A DNA stretch of 64,000 bases from Bacillota bacterium. GTDB lineage: Bacteria; Bacillota; Bacilli; Paenibacillales; NBRC-103111. Location: contig JAEWIS010000044.1 in NCBI GenBank assembly GCA_023386955.1, positions 186,001 to 250,000 on the forward strand. The letters run 5' to 3'. Positions 26,575-35,568 of the stretch are shown piece after piece. The first letter of the stretch is position 1. Every line of letters begins with the position of its first letter. The notes below the pieces were generated by a model. It saw nothing but the letters and a program-made list of their open reading frames with translations, searched no databases and had not been told where the DNA came from. Both the position numbers and the translations under genes were made by a program.

Positions 26575-28110
26575 ATGAAGGATTTTCAAGAGAGCATCTA
26601 CAAATTGATTGTGGAAACCTCCACCCGGCTTCCAGCCGATGTGCAAAGCCGGATTGAAGCCGCCAGACTCAAGGAGGATGAAGGCACCCGTTCGGCCCTC
26701 TCGCTGGCTACCATCACCGAAAACATCCGTATGGCCGACTGCAATGTCTCTCCCATTTGCCAGGATACCGGCATGCCCACCTTCATCATCCATGTCCCGG
26801 TGGGAGCCAACCAGATCATCATGAAGGAAGCGGTCCGCCAAGCTGTAGCCCAAGCCACACGGGACAGCATTCTGCGCACCAACTCCGTGGATTCCTTGAC
26901 GGGAGCCAACAGCGGCGATAATCTGGGCCCGGGCACACCGGTGATTCATTTTGAACAGTGGGAAAAAGAAGAAATCGACGTCCGTCTGATCCTGAAGGGC
27001 GGCGGCTGTGAAAATAAAAATATTCAATACAGTCTGCCCTGTGAGGTAGAGGGGCTGGGTAAGGCCGGACGGGATCTGGACGGCATCCGCAAGTGCATCC
27101 TGCATGCGGTATACCAGGCGCAAGGCCAAGGCTGCAGCGCCGGTTTTATCGGAGTGGGGATTGGCGGGGACCGGACCACAGGCTACGAGCTGGCGAAGCA
27201 CCAACTGTTCCGTCCGGTGGATGATGTGAACCCGATTGAGGACCTGGCCCGCCTCGAGGACTATATTATGGAGCATGCCAACACCTTGGGCATCGGCACC
27301 ATGGGCTTCGGCGGCAACGTGACCCTTCTCGGCTGCAAGGTCGGAGTGATGAACCGGCTTCCGGCCAGCTTTTATGTATCTGTGGCGTATAACTGCTGGG
27401 CCTACCGGAGGCAAGGGGCTGTGCTGGATGCGGAGACGGGTGCCTTCAAAAAATGGGTGTATGAACCCTCCCCATCGGCAGCTGCTGTTGTGGCGGAGTC
27501 CGATTCGCAGGAGAAGCAGGAGGGCGGTCGGGAGATTGTGCTGACCACGCCCATCTCGGAGGAGCAGATCCGCAGCCTGAGGGTAGGGGATGTGGTTATC
27601 GTTAACGGGCTGATCCATACAGGCCGGGATGCGCTGCATCACTATCTGATGGATCATGATTCACCGGTGGATCTGAATGGCTCCGTAATTTACCACTGTG
27701 GCCCTGTGATGAGTAAGGATGAGCAGGGGGAATGGCATGTGAAGGCGGCTGGGCCCACCACCAGCATCCGGGAGGAGCCGTACCAAGGGGATATTATGAA
27801 AAAATTCGGCATCCGCGCGGTGATCGGCAAAGGCGGCATGGGCCCGAAAACCCTTAAGGCGCTGCAGGAGCATGGCGGTGTGTATCTCAATGCCATCGGA
27901 GGCGCAGCCCAATTTTATGCCAAGTGCCTCAAGAAGGTGGAGGGTGTAGACTTCCTGAAGGAGTTTGGTGTGCCGGAGGCTATGTGGCATCTGCAATGTG
28001 AGGGTTTTGCGGCGATTGTGACTATGGATTCCCACGGGGGAAGTCTCCATGCCGAGGTGGACGAAAGCTCTGTTGACAAATTGGCCCGGTTAAAGGATAA
28101 GGTATTCTGA
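26575..28110 (+). CDS. fumA: Fumarate hydratase, class I (4Fe-4S), alpha and beta parts fused
   Basis: This enzyme converts fumarate and malate. The 511-residue polypeptide combines the alpha-like region (SPICQDTGMPTFIIHVPVG, TDSL-type loop, GIGGDRTTGYELAKHQLF) with the beta-like region (GDVVIVNGLIHTGRDALHH, YHCGPVM, GKGGMGPKTLKALQEHGGVYL). Cys in CQDTGMP, GGGCENKN and the beta-side YHCGP are candidate cluster or substrate residues. GAGAGGAG lies 11 nt before ATG 26575, a longer spacing than usual; ATG 26554 is the alternative but lies upstream of that site. The phoR start codon follows the stop by 2 nt, so the TCA enzyme and the phosphate sensor kinase are likely cotranscribed. TATAAT at 26490 may be the -10. 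Confidence 0.93.
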   Translation: MKDFQESIYKLIVETSTRLPADVQSRIEAARLKEDEGTRSALSLATITENIRMADCNVSPICQDTGMPTFIIHVPVGANQIIMKEAVRQAVAQATRDSILRTNSVDSLTGANSGDNLGPGTPVIHFEQWEKEEIDVRLILKGGGCENKNIQYSLPCEVEGLGKAGRDLDGIRKCILHAVYQAQGQGCSAGFIGVGIGGDRTTGYELAKHQLFRPVDDVNPIEDLARLEDYIMEHANTLGIGTMGFGGNVTLLGCKVGVMNRLPASFYVSVAYNCWAYRRQGAVLDAETGAFKKWVYEPSPSAAAVVAESDSQEKQEGGREIVLTTPISEEQIRSLRVGDVVIVNGLIHTGRDALHHYLMDHDSPVDLNGSVIYHCGPVMSKDEQGEWHVKAAGPTTSIREEPYQGDIMKKFGIRAVIGKGGMGPKTLKALQEHGGVYLNAIGGAAQFYAKCLKKVEGVDFLKEFGVPEAMWHLQCEGFAAIVTMDSHGGSLHAEVDESSVDKLARLKDKVF

Positions 28111-28112
28111 CG

Positions 28113-29906
28113 ATGCATAAATTCCGCTGGCGGCTTACTCTGATTTTTATTGTAATTATCGGCTGCTCCATGGTTTTGGCCGGAGTCTATATGGCGAAGC
28201 TGCTGGAAACCTCCTACAAGGATGCTCTTGTGATTAATATGGAGCGGGAGCTGAAGCTGATCATTGCCACTATCGACTGGAACCATGGCGGCAACGACGA
28301 GGAAAAGGAACGGTATTATACCGAGCAGGCGCGTCGGCTGAAGGATTCGGCGGCTGCCCGGATTACGGTGATCCGCACCGACGGCCGGGTTATCGGGGAA
28401 TCCGATGAGGAGCCGGTCCAGATGAATAACCACCTGGACCGGGAGGAGGTCAAGCAGGCGCAGAAGGACGGGCTGGGCCATAGTGTGCGGTACAGCAAAA
28501 CTCTGGGCCATAATATGCTCTATGTGGCCATGCCTATCGGCACCAGTGCCGACAATGCCGGGTATCTGCGTCTGGCGACAGATTTAAGGGATGTGGAGAA
28601 TGCCGTCCATAAGCTGTGGCTGTTCCTGCTATTGGGGCTGGGCCTTCTGTTCCTGATTGCCGGGGGGATCAGCTTCCGGATTGCGTACGGGCTGACCCGT
28701 CCTTTTGACAAGATGATCCGGGTTGCCCGCCAGCTGTCCCATATGAATTACAAATCCCGTGTGCCTGTCCGCAGGAAGGATGAAATCGGGGACCTGGGTC
28801 ATGCCATCAATACCATGGCGGACAGCCTGGAGCAGCAGATGAACCGGATTCTGGAGAATGAGGGCCGGATGAAGGCGGTGCTGGAGGGGCTGATCAACGG
28901 GGTGCTGATGATCGACAAGGACGGGCGGATTGCGCTCTTGAACCGCTCTGCGGAGAAGATTCTGGGCTTCCGCCAGGAGGAGCTGCTGGGGCGCCAGTAC
29001 CAGCACGCCAATCTCGCACCGGAGCTGACGGAGCTGATCGCCATGTGCTTCGGCTCCATGGACCAAATCCGGGATGAGCGGACGCTGTATTTTCCGGAGG
29101 AGGTTTTGCTGGAGATCAACCTGCGGCCGATGGTCATCGGTGGCGAGGATTTTGCCGGAATTCTGATTGTCCTCCACGATATTACCGCTGTCCGCAGACT
29201 GGAACGGATGCGCAGCGAATTTGTGGCCAATGTTTCCCATGAACTGAAAACACCGGTGGCCTCGGTGAAGGGATTTGCGGAGACGCTGCTGGCCGGGGCC
29301 TTGAAGGATGAGGAGACGGCCAAGTCCTTCCTGCAGATCATCTATGACGAGAGCGAACGGTTGAACCGGCTGATCGGAGACATTCTGGATTTGTCCAAAA
29401 TCGAGTCCAAACGGGTGCCGCTGCAGCTGTCCCCGGTCCATCTGAATAGCTTTATGGATCATACGCTGCAGATGCTGGCGCCGGAGGCGCAGAAGAAGAA
29501 CATCGAGCTGAAGCTGCAGGTGGAGGAGGATCTGTACATGGAGGCGGACGAGGACCGGCTCCGGCAGATTATGATCAATCTGCTGTCCAACGGCATTTCG
29601 TATACGCCGGATGGCGGGAAAGTGAGCGTTACGGTACAGGCTATGAATGTGGTAAACGGTGAGGATCCGGAAAATATCCGTTTTGTGATTGCAGACACGG
29701 GCATCGGCATTCCCCGGAAGGATCTGCCGCGGATCTTCGAGCGTTTCTATCGCGTGGACAAGGCCCGCTCCCGGAGCTCGGGGGGGACCGGACTTGGCCT
29801 CTCCATCGTGAAGCATCTGGTGGAGCTGCATAAGGGGCATATTTCGGTGGAAAGCGAGGTCGGCGCCGGCAGCCGTTTCATTATCGAACTTCCGGTCCTC
29901 CATTGA
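28113..29906 (+). CDS. phoR: Phosphate-responsive sensor histidine kinase PhoR
   Basis: This is a membrane kinase of 597 residues. A first TM (about 7-29) and a second TM (about 170-191) flank an extracytoplasmic domain. HAMP (GLTRPFDKMIRVARQL onward), a PAS domain (about 250-350, DGRIALLNRSAEKILGF) and the kinase core follow. His376 in VANVSHELKTPVASVKGF is the phosphorylated residue. N (LLSNGISYT), G1 (DTGIGIP) and G2 (GGTGLGLSIV) boxes are intact. The long PhoR-typical stretch GFAETLLAGALKDEE supports PhoR over other kinases. In B. subtilis PhoR activates PhoP in phosphate starvation. It sits 2 nt after fumarase and precedes phoP, the reverse of the B. subtilis phoP-phoR order. Confidence 0.93.
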   Translation: MHKFRWRLTLIFIVIIGCSMVLAGVYMAKLLETSYKDALVINMERELKLIIATIDWNHGGNDEEKERYYTEQARRLKDSAAARITVIRTDGRVIGESDEEPVQMNNHLDREEVKQAQKDGLGHSVRYSKTLGHNMLYVAMPIGTSADNAGYLRLATDLRDVENAVHKLWLFLLLGLGLLFLIAGGISFRIAYGLTRPFDKMIRVARQLSHMNYKSRVPVRRKDEIGDLGHAINTMADSLEQQMNRILENEGRMKAVLEGLINGVLMIDKDGRIALLNRSAEKILGFRQEELLGRQYQHANLAPELTELIAMCFGSMDQIRDERTLYFPEEVLLEINLRPMVIGGEDFAGILIVLHDITAVRRLERMRSEFVANVSHELKTPVASVKGFAETLLAGALKDEETAKSFLQIIYDESERLNRLIGDILDLSKIESKRVPLQLSPVHLNSFMDHTLQMLAPEAQKKNIELKLQVEEDLYMEADEDRLRQIMINLLSNGISYTPDGGKVSVTVQAMNVVNGEDPENIRFVIADTGIGIPRKDLPRIFERFYRVDKARSRSSGGTGLGLSIVKHLVELHKGHISVESEVGAGSRFIIELPVLH

Positions 29907-30015
29907 CAACAAAAAGGGACTGGACTTACAATTTGTATGACCCTTATCCGGGTCGGCCGTTTGCGCCTGCCCGGATTGTGGACAAGACAGGCTGAAAATG
30001 AAGGTGGAGAAACCC

Positions 30016-30735
30016 TTGGCCCATAGTATATTGGTAATTGAAGATGAACCGACGCTGTCCCGCTTGCTGTCCTACAATTTAGCCCAGGAGAAGTATGTGG
30101 TGAAAGTCGTAGATCATGGGGGAGAGGGACTGCAGGAGGCGCTCCGGCATCCCTACGACTTGATTATTCTGGATATTATGCTTCCGGGCATGAACGGCTT
30201 CGAGGTATTGTCGAAGCTCCGTCAGAAGGAATGCCGGACGCCGGTGATTATCCTGACGGCACGGAATGCCGAGGAGGAGGTTGTCCAGGGTCTCAAAAGC
30301 GGCGCCGATGATTACATCACGAAACCCTTCGGCGTGGCGGAGCTGCTGGCGCGGGTTGCGGCTGTGCTGCGGCGCACCGGACCGGAGGACAGCCGGCAGG
30401 AAGCGGCGGAGGAAGGCACGGACCGGGTGATCGTGGCCGGGGATTTGAAGATTTATCCGGAGCGCTACGAGGTGAAGCTGAACGGGGAGCCGATCCCGCT
30501 GCGGCCGAAGGAATTCGAGGTGCTGCTCTATCTGGTACAGCGTCCGGGTGTAGTCGTGACGCGGGATGACCTAATGAATATCGTATGGGGCTTCGATTAT
30601 ATCGGCGGCCAGCGGACGGTGGACGTCCATGTGAGCTCGCTGCGCAAGAAGCTGGAGATGAACCAGCAGTCCGTCCAAATCGACGCCATCCGCGGCGTTG
30701 GCTACAAGCTCATTACCAAAGGAAGCCGCTCCTGA
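30016..30735 (+). CDS. phoP: Phosphate response regulator PhoP (OmpR/PhoB family)
   Basis: The receiver domain has acidic residues in VIEDEP, phospho-acceptor Asp53 in LIILDIMLPG, Thr in LTARN, and Lys in YITKPFG. A winged-helix DNA-binding domain follows (PLRPKEFEVLLYLVQRPG, FDYIGGQRTVDVHVSSLRKKLE). The frame opens at ATG 29998, but AAGGTGGAG is 6 nt before TTG 30016, which gives the standard MAHSILVIEDEP start, so 30016 is preferred. PhoP is expected to bind the TTTACA repeats upstream of ppk, pstS and pstC in this window. No clear array lies directly before phoP. Confidence 0.93.
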   Translation: MAHSILVIEDEPTLSRLLSYNLAQEKYVVKVVDHGGEGLQEALRHPYDLIILDIMLPGMNGFEVLSKLRQKECRTPVIILTARNAEEEVVQGLKSGADDYITKPFGVAELLARVAAVLRRTGPEDSRQEAAEEGTDRVIVAGDLKIYPERYEVKLNGEPIPLRPKEFEVLLYLVQRPGVVVTRDDLMNIVWGFDYIGGQRTVDVHVSSLRKKLEMNQQSVQIDAIRGVGYKLITKGSRS

Positions 30736-30764
30736 TCCGACAGGACGGCTTCCTTTGGTTTTGG
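30716..30764 (+). terminator. phoP terminator overlapping the stop codon
   Basis: CCAAAGGAAGCCG (30716-30728) pairs with CGGCTTCCTTTGG (30746-30758), followed by TTTT. The left arm lies inside the last codons of phoP. Confidence 0.9.
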
Positions 30765-30890
30765 GTGGCGAGCCTACGCGTATGGCGGGAGGGAAGCAAC
30801 GCGTGGCCGCGAGGGTGAGACCGCGTGGCCACGCGTTGACCGCGGCGGGGCCGTTGTGGCTAACGGCTTCCCCTTTACTTTAACCACCCT

Positions 30891-31075
30891 TATCCAGCAA
30901 AAGTGCATCTATTTTGCTGGAGTTCCGCCTCTCCCTGCACTCCAAATGCAAAAGTGCAGCTATTTTCCGCCGAAGGCTCCATCTTGCACCCATCTGACGA
31001 AAATAACTGCACTTTTGCAGGATAGACCATAAAAACGAAGGTTTGTTTACCCAATAAATGCACTTTTGCATTTCG
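30891..31075 (+). repeat. DDII element H (185 bp, phoP-araC spacer)
   Basis: GCAAAAGTGCA is the end word here. Direct units have it at 30897 and 30948, each followed by (T/G)CTATTT. Inverted units are at 31001-31024 and 31052-31075. Spacing within both arms is 51 instead of 50, a matched change. The structured repeat copy 3 follows within 20 bp; together they fill most of the 452-bp spacer between phoP and the convergent AraC gene. Confidence 0.85.
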
Positions 31076-31093
31076 AAGAGGTTGAGCGGCAGG

Positions 31094-31187
31094 GACCAGG
31101 TTGGGAAGGAGTGCCCCTCAAATCTGCTTCGCAGATTTCGAGGCTTCCGCAACCTATCCAGCCTGCGGCATAGACCAGGTTGGGAAG
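31094..31187 (-). repeat. Structured two-hairpin repeat, copy 3
   Basis: On the plus strand, CAACCT (31150-31155) pairs with AGGTTG (31178-31183) around GCC-TGC-GGC. CTC-AAATCTGC (31117-31127) pairs with GCAGATTT-C-GAG (31131-31142), leaving one base bulged as in the other copies. GACCAGGTTGGGAAG occurs at 31094 and again at 31173, so CAACCT has two alternative partners. The element runs into the stop codon end of the AraC gene. Confidence 0.8.
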
Positions 31188-32060
31188 TTAACCCATTTTC
31201 TTCCGGTACTCATTGGGAGAGCATTGGTTGTACTTTTTGAACACCTTGTAGAAATGCGCCATATTGGGCATGCCGATGCTGTCCGCCACCTGGGTGACAC
31301 TTACGTCCTGGGTGAGCAGCATTCGCTCGGCTTTTTTGATCTTCTTGAAGTTGACGTATTCCAGGAAGGACATCCCCATGACCTTTTTGAAGTATTTAAC
31401 AAAATAATAGTAGCTTACGTTGGCGATCCGGCAGACCTCTTCCACCTGAATCCGGTTCTCCAGATTTTCCTCCACATAATCCAGCACCGGCTTCAGCCGG
31501 GTCATATCCCCGCGTTCCTTCAAGCGGATCAGCTGCCGGGTGTCATTGCGCAGCAGTGCCAGCATAATGGACTTCACCTGGAGGCTGGCAGCCATTTCGT
31601 AGCCCTCCCGCTTTTCCTGCACCTCATGCAGAATCTCCTTCACCGATTCCAGCGCCTGGCGGGCCACGTCCGGATGCTCCTCGAAGATGTAATTGAGCTT
31701 ATGCAGCGCAAACCCCGGCTGTGAAATAGAGCGGAAGTAGTTCAGCGTGCTGTTCTCCACAAATTGCTCGATATCGAATTGGAGCACGATATATTTCAGC
31801 CCGTACTGCTGGTAGCAGCGGTCCTTATGCAGCTCCTTGGCACCGATGATAATCACATCGCCGCCCTCCAGGACATACTGCGAATCCTCCACGTTGACGT
31901 CAAGGCGTCCTTCCAGGATGCAGAGAATCTCCAGTTCCTTATGATAATGCCACTTGCTGCCCCCGTCCCGATTGCTGGATGCCTGAAAAATGCGCAAGGA
32001 GATGAAGGGATTCTCGAACGTGATTTGCTCATGGATCGCCTGATCCTGGGATAATTCCAT
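31188..32060 (-). CDS. AraC-family transcriptional regulator with N-terminal cupin
   Basis: The 290-residue product has an N-terminal cupin/AraC-type ligand domain (GGSKWHYHKELEILCILEGRLDV, GGDVIIIGAKELHKDRCYQQYG) and a C-terminal double HTH (IQVEEVCRIANVSYYYFVKYFKK, then DVSVTQVADSIGMPNMAHFYKVFKK). CGGAGG lies 7 nt before ATG 32060, so the longer upstream frame is not used. It is divergent from the Gfo/Idh/MocA oxidoreductase gene, with a small palindrome between them, and probably controls it in response to a sugar-like ligand (inference). Confidence 0.92.
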   Translation of the reverse strand: MELSQDQAIHEQITFENPFISLRIFQASSNRDGGSKWHYHKELEILCILEGRLDVNVEDSQYVLEGGDVIIIGAKELHKDRCYQQYGLKYIVLQFDIEQFVENSTLNYFRSISQPGFALHKLNYIFEEHPDVARQALESVKEILHEVQEKREGYEMAASLQVKSIMLALLRNDTRQLIRLKERGDMTRLKPVLDYVEENLENRIQVEEVCRIANVSYYYFVKYFKKVMGMSFLEYVNFKKIKKAERMLLTQDVSVTQVADSIGMPNMAHFYKVFKKYNQCSPNEYRKKMG

Positions 32061-32135
32061 AAGAGCCTCCGAATGACAAAATAGCATAAAAGGACAACTA
32101 GAACGGCAATTTATTTTTGCGCCTCCTTTGACTAT

Positions 32136-32149
32136 ACTACAAGTGTAGT
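32136..32149. promoter_or_regulatory. Candidate operator between divergent araC-type and oxidoreductase genes
   Basis: ACTACA-AG-TGTAGT is a perfect 6-bp dyad. It sits 3 bp after TTGACT (32128-32133), a good -35 for the oxidoreductase; a matching -10 is not obvious. Confidence 0.45.
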
Positions 32150-32200
32150 TCAGTTGCGAATACCCTGGAGCGGCAATCAAAAGGAGGACATACGATTAAC

Positions 32201-33286
32201 ATGGCAAAAAAGTTGAAAGTCGCAATTATCGGATGCGGCGGGATCGCCAATGGCAAGCATCTGCCGGCACTGGCCAAGAAAACAGACGTTCTGGAGCTTG
32301 CTGCATTCTGTGATATTATCCCCGAGCGGGCAGCCAAAGCGAAGACCGACTACGGAACGGAAGAATCTCTGGTCCTGACCGACTACAAGGAGCTCCTTGA
32401 CAACGCTTCCATTGATGTGGTTCATGTATGTACCCCCAATGACTCCCATGCGGAAATCGCCATCGCTTTCCTGGAGGCCGGCAAACATGTGATGAGCGAA
32501 AAGCCCATGGCCAAAACCGCCGCTTCCGCCCGGGAAATGCTGGCCGCATCCGAACGTACCGGTAAGCTGCTTACCGTTGGTTATAACAACCGCTTCCGTC
32601 CCGACAGTCTGTACCTCAAGGAGCTGTGCCAGCAAGGGAAGCTGGGTGAAATCTATTATGCCAAGGCGCATGCGCTGCGCCGCCGCGCCGTTCCCACCTG
32701 GGGCGTATTCCTGGACGAGGAAAAGCAAGGTGGAGGCCCGCTGATCGACATCGGCACCCATGCCCTGGACCTGACCCTGTGGATGATGAACAACTACGAG
32801 CCCAAGGTGGTGCTGGGCAGCACCTACCGGAAGCTGGCCGACAACGTAAATTCCGCCAACGCTTGGGGACCGTGGGATCCGAAGCAATTCACCGTGGAAG
32901 ATTCCGCCTTCGGCATGATTACCTTCAAGAATGGTGCAACCGTATTGCTGGAATCCAGCTGGGCCATCAACCTCCGCAAGTTTGACGAAGCCAAGGTTAC
33001 CCTGGTAGGCACCAAAGCCGGAGCCGATATGGACGGCGGCCTGTTCATCAACGGCGAGAAGAACTCCCGCCTGTACACCCAGGAGATTGAGCTGAAATCC
33101 GGCGGTGTCGCCTTCTACGAAGGCAAGTCGGAGAACAACGTGGATGTGGAAATGCGCGTATGGTACGATGCCATCCTGAAGGGCTCCCCGCTGACCGTTA
33201 CACCGAAGCAGGCGCTGGTGGTATCCGAAATTCTGGAGGCCATTTACGAATCCGCCAAAAACGGCAAAGCCATTTCCTTTGAGTAA
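32201..33286 (+). CDS. Gfo/Idh/MocA-family oxidoreductase
   Basis: This is an NAD(P)-dependent sugar or inositol-type dehydrogenase of 361 residues. The Rossmann motif is KVAIIGCGGIANGKHLPAL. The family EKP motif is in GKHVMSEKPMAKTAA, and GGGPLIDIGTHALDLTLWMM carries the catalytic-region Asp and His. The substrate is not predictable from sequence. AAAGGAGGACA precedes the ATG. It is transcribed divergently from an AraC regulator, a common arrangement for catabolic genes, and ends in a clear terminator. Confidence 0.94.
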   Translation: MAKKLKVAIIGCGGIANGKHLPALAKKTDVLELAAFCDIIPERAAKAKTDYGTEESLVLTDYKELLDNASIDVVHVCTPNDSHAEIAIAFLEAGKHVMSEKPMAKTAASAREMLAASERTGKLLTVGYNNRFRPDSLYLKELCQQGKLGEIYYAKAHALRRRAVPTWGVFLDEEKQGGGPLIDIGTHALDLTLWMMNNYEPKVVLGSTYRKLADNVNSANAWGPWDPKQFTVEDSAFGMITFKNGATVLLESSWAINLRKFDEAKVTLVGTKAGADMDGGLFINGEKNSRLYTQEIELKSGGVAFYEGKSENNVDVEMRVWYDAILKGSPLTVTPKQALVVSEILEAIYESAKNGKAISFE

Positions 33287-33308
33287 GCACTTATTCCTTA
33301 CTAAAACG

Positions 33309-33345
33309 AAAGCCACCCGAACAGCATTCCGGGTGGCTTTTATTT
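33309..33345 (+). terminator. Terminator after the oxidoreductase
   Basis: AAAGCCACCCG (33309-33319) pairs with CGGGTGGCTTT (33330-33340), followed by TATTTG. Confidence 0.9.
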
Positions 33346-33433
33346 GAATACACAGCTGCCAATAAGGTTAAATAGATAGTACAGGGACTTTACGCCTGCA
33401 GAAGTTATATTTTTACTCTAGGGGGAACATCAG

Positions 33434-33694
33434 ATGGCCAAAAGCGTTGGCGTAGGCAAAATGAGAAGAATCCTCACGGTGCTGCCCAGGGTGTGGAGAC
33501 TGCTGTCATCCTCCAGAGTCCCGTTGGGAGAGAAGCTTTTGTTTATCATTCCCGCCGCCGTCTATTGGGTGATGCCGGATGTAATGCCCTTTATGCCCCT
33601 GGACGACATTGCTGTAACCCTTCTTCTGGCAGGCTGGTTCGCCACACGGATGGAGAAGAAATACGGAGCGGATGCCCCGATTCTGAAAAAATAA
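33434..33694 (+). CDS. Small membrane-associated protein, DUF1232-like
   Basis: The 86-residue protein has a basic N-terminus and a hydrophobic core (EKLLFIIPAAVYWVMPDVMPFMPLDDIAVTLLLAG). The core resembles the DUF1232/YkvA pattern, in which a membrane-dipping helix pair surrounds a Pro/Asp-rich P-D-x-x-P-x-x-x-L-D-D motif. Function unknown. AGGGGGAACA precedes the ATG. It ends one base before the convergent methyltransferase stop. Confidence 0.78.
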   Translation: MAKSVGVGKMRRILTVLPRVWRLLSSSRVPLGEKLLFIIPAAVYWVMPDVMPFMPLDDIAVTLLLAGWFATRMEKKYGADAPILKK

Positions 33695-34522
33695 TTACTT
33701 TACCCCCAGCCGCAGCCTGTAGCTCAAGAGGACTAGACGGGTTTCGCCGCGCAGACTCTCCTCTGTCGTCTTTCGGAACTGCTCCAATTCTTCCCGAAGC
33801 TCGTCCGCCGCACCCAGCTTGATAACAGACTGCACGCCGCCTTGGCTCATGGCCATACCGATAATTCTGGCGGCATCACACCGTTCCTCATTATGAAAAA
33901 CAATTTCCTTCACAAAGCGGAACACTCCGCTTTTTTTCATTCGGGCCAGATGCTCCGATTTGTCCAGCTGCTTCACAGCTTCCTCAGAAGGCACCAGCCG
34001 GTTGAGAATCTCTATGGCTTTGGCGATGAGCCTGCCGTAAGCCTGCTCCGCTTCCCAGCCTATACAAGGCGGCCAGTCGCAATCATAGGCGCCGAAGACA
34101 CCGCCCGGAGCCAGTACACGTCCGAACTCCTTCAGGGTGCTGACCGGCTCCATCCAGTGAAAGGCCTGGGAGCAGGTGATCATATCCGCTTCTCCGTCTG
34201 CTAATCCCAGATCATTGCTGTACCCGGCACAGAAGGAGAAGACAGTCCCACGTGGCTCCATACCCCTCAGCTTTTCCTCCGCCTTCAACCGCATATCCGG
34301 GTTTGGCTCAAACCCGATCACCCTGTCCGCGCCGCCGTCCCACAAAAAAGTGGATAAACCCGTTCCGCATCCCACATCCACAACCAGCTCGGGCCTTTTG
34401 CCCAGATACAGGGTTAATAGCTCCATCACTTTTTGGGGGGCGGCGGGACGGTGGGCGTCATATAGCTCTTGGAACCCCAGAAACCGGTCTACATTGCTTT
34501 GATGATTGACTTTTTCCTGCAT
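33695..34522 (-). CDS. Class I SAM-dependent methyltransferase
   Basis: The 275-residue product has the Rossmann methyltransferase motifs: I (VVDVGCGTGLSTF), the acidic end of strand 2 (VIGFEPNPDM), III/IV (MITCSQAFHWMEP), and a VLAPGGVFGAYD loop. The layout fits the Methyltransf_11 group (similar to YdaC/YcgJ-type enzymes); substrate unknown. The start at 34522 has GGAGGG 10 nt upstream on the minus strand; longer in-frame extensions lack family similarity. Confidence 0.88.
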   Translation of the reverse strand: MQEKVNHQSNVDRFLGFQELYDAHRPAAPQKVMELLTLYLGKRPELVVDVGCGTGLSTFLWDGGADRVIGFEPNPDMRLKAEEKLRGMEPRGTVFSFCAGYSNDLGLADGEADMITCSQAFHWMEPVSTLKEFGRVLAPGGVFGAYDCDWPPCIGWEAEQAYGRLIAKAIEILNRLVPSEEAVKQLDKSEHLARMKKSGVFRFVKEIVFHNEERCDAARIIGMAMSQGGVQSVIKLGAADELREELEQFRKTTEESLRGETRLVLLSYRLRLGVK

Positions 34523-34633
34523 AACCCCAAATCCCTCCAATTGAATGATATTCCGGCTTGAATAATCCGAGAATACCAACAATTGGAGGGAGTGGCAAGA
34601 CTCATGTCCAATGGCGCGGGTGGCGAGCCTTCC

Positions 34634-35443
34634 TTATCCCTCCGGTCCCAGCAGGCCGCTGGCCCCGATATCCGCCTTCGGATAAGTCAGCTTCATATCC
34701 CGGAACGTGTCCGCGATAATCCGCTGTACCAGGTAATCCCTGAACCAGCGGTGGTTGGCGGGCACGATGTACCAGGGGGACTCCGGAGTGGAGGTTTCCT
34801 TGAATACATCCTCATAGGCCTCCACGTACTGGTCCCAATACCGGCGCTCCTGCAGGTCACTGGGGTCAAACTTCCACAGCTTCTCCGGATTCTCCATCCG
34901 CTCCTGGATTTTCTTTAATTGAAACTCCTTGGAGATGTGAAGGAAAATCTTGATTACCCGGGTGCCGCTGTCCGTCAGCAGCTCCTCGAAATGCCGGATA
35001 TGGGCCAGCCGCCGCTGTGCCTCCTTGTTGTTGATCATGCCATGAACCCGGGTGATCAGCACATCCTCGTAATAGGAGCGGTTGAAGGCGGCGATGTATC
35101 CCTTGGGCGGCGTTTCCTTATGGCAGCGCCACAGAAAGTCATGGGCCAATTCCTCGCCTATCGGTTTTTTGAAGCTGACAGCACGGAAGCCTTGGGGATT
35201 CAGGCCGGCCAGCACTTTTTTGACCACACCGTCCTTGCCGCTGCAATCCATCCCCTGAAAAATAATCAGGACACTGCCTGCTTTACTGGCGAACAGCTTC
35301 TCCTGCTCCTCCAACAGCTCTTCCTTCAGCTTGTTGAATTCATGCATGGCCGTTTCCTTATTCTTCATGCCGGCGGTGTCGTCGGGATCGAAGGCGGAAA
35401 GGATGGTTTTACGTGGCTCTTCCAGCCGGTAATGGTCCAGCAT
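34634..35443 (-). CDS. ppk2: Polyphosphate kinase 2 family (polyphosphate:nucleotide phosphotransferase)
   Basis: The 269-residue protein has the PPK2 core: Walker A in FQGMDCSGKDGVVKKVL, the lid-proximal SFKKPIGEELAHDFLWRCH, FNRSYYEDVLITRVH as the Walker B region, and KIFLHISKEFQLKKIQERMENPEKLWKF. PPK2 enzymes use polyphosphate to phosphorylate nucleoside mono- or diphosphates, the opposite preference to Ppk1. This single-domain length suggests an ADP- or AMP-phosphorylating type, but the class cannot be fixed from sequence alone. AAGGAG is 12 nt before the ATG, a long spacing. Confidence 0.9.
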   Translation of the reverse strand: MLDHYRLEEPRKTILSAFDPDDTAGMKNKETAMHEFNKLKEELLEEQEKLFASKAGSVLIIFQGMDCSGKDGVVKKVLAGLNPQGFRAVSFKKPIGEELAHDFLWRCHKETPPKGYIAAFNRSYYEDVLITRVHGMINNKEAQRRLAHIRHFEELLTDSGTRVIKIFLHISKEFQLKKIQERMENPEKLWKFDPSDLQERRYWDQYVEAYEDVFKETSTPESPWYIVPANHRWFRDYLVQRIIADTFRDMKLTYPKADIGASGLLGPEG

Positions 35444-35568
35444 ATGCGGGTCACACTCCTTGATGGAAAGTACGGGACAATAGGTGGATATTACCCTATT
35501 TTACATCCTTTTAATCTTTTTTGCGCGATGGTCGGGTGGGCGGGAGTGGGGACAGAACGGAATTCGGC

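Noticed and set aside
34532..34591. 12-bp inverted repeat TCCCTCCAATTG/CAATTGGAGGGA upstream of the methyltransferase gene, considered as an operator.
   Set aside because: One arm is the methyltransferase ribosome-binding region; the other lacks a real downstream gene on the plus strand. It could be chance or a decayed gene start.
34583..34918. Plus-strand open frame of 111 codons over the ppk2 gene, with a GGAGGG upstream.
   Set aside because: It lies antisense to well-supported PPK2 motifs and its product shows no family features.
35485..35515. TTTACA-TCCTT-TTAATC upstream of ppk2, considered as a PhoP box.
   Set aside because: Only two hexamers, and they point away from the gene; not comparable with the four-hexamer arrays at ppk and pstC.
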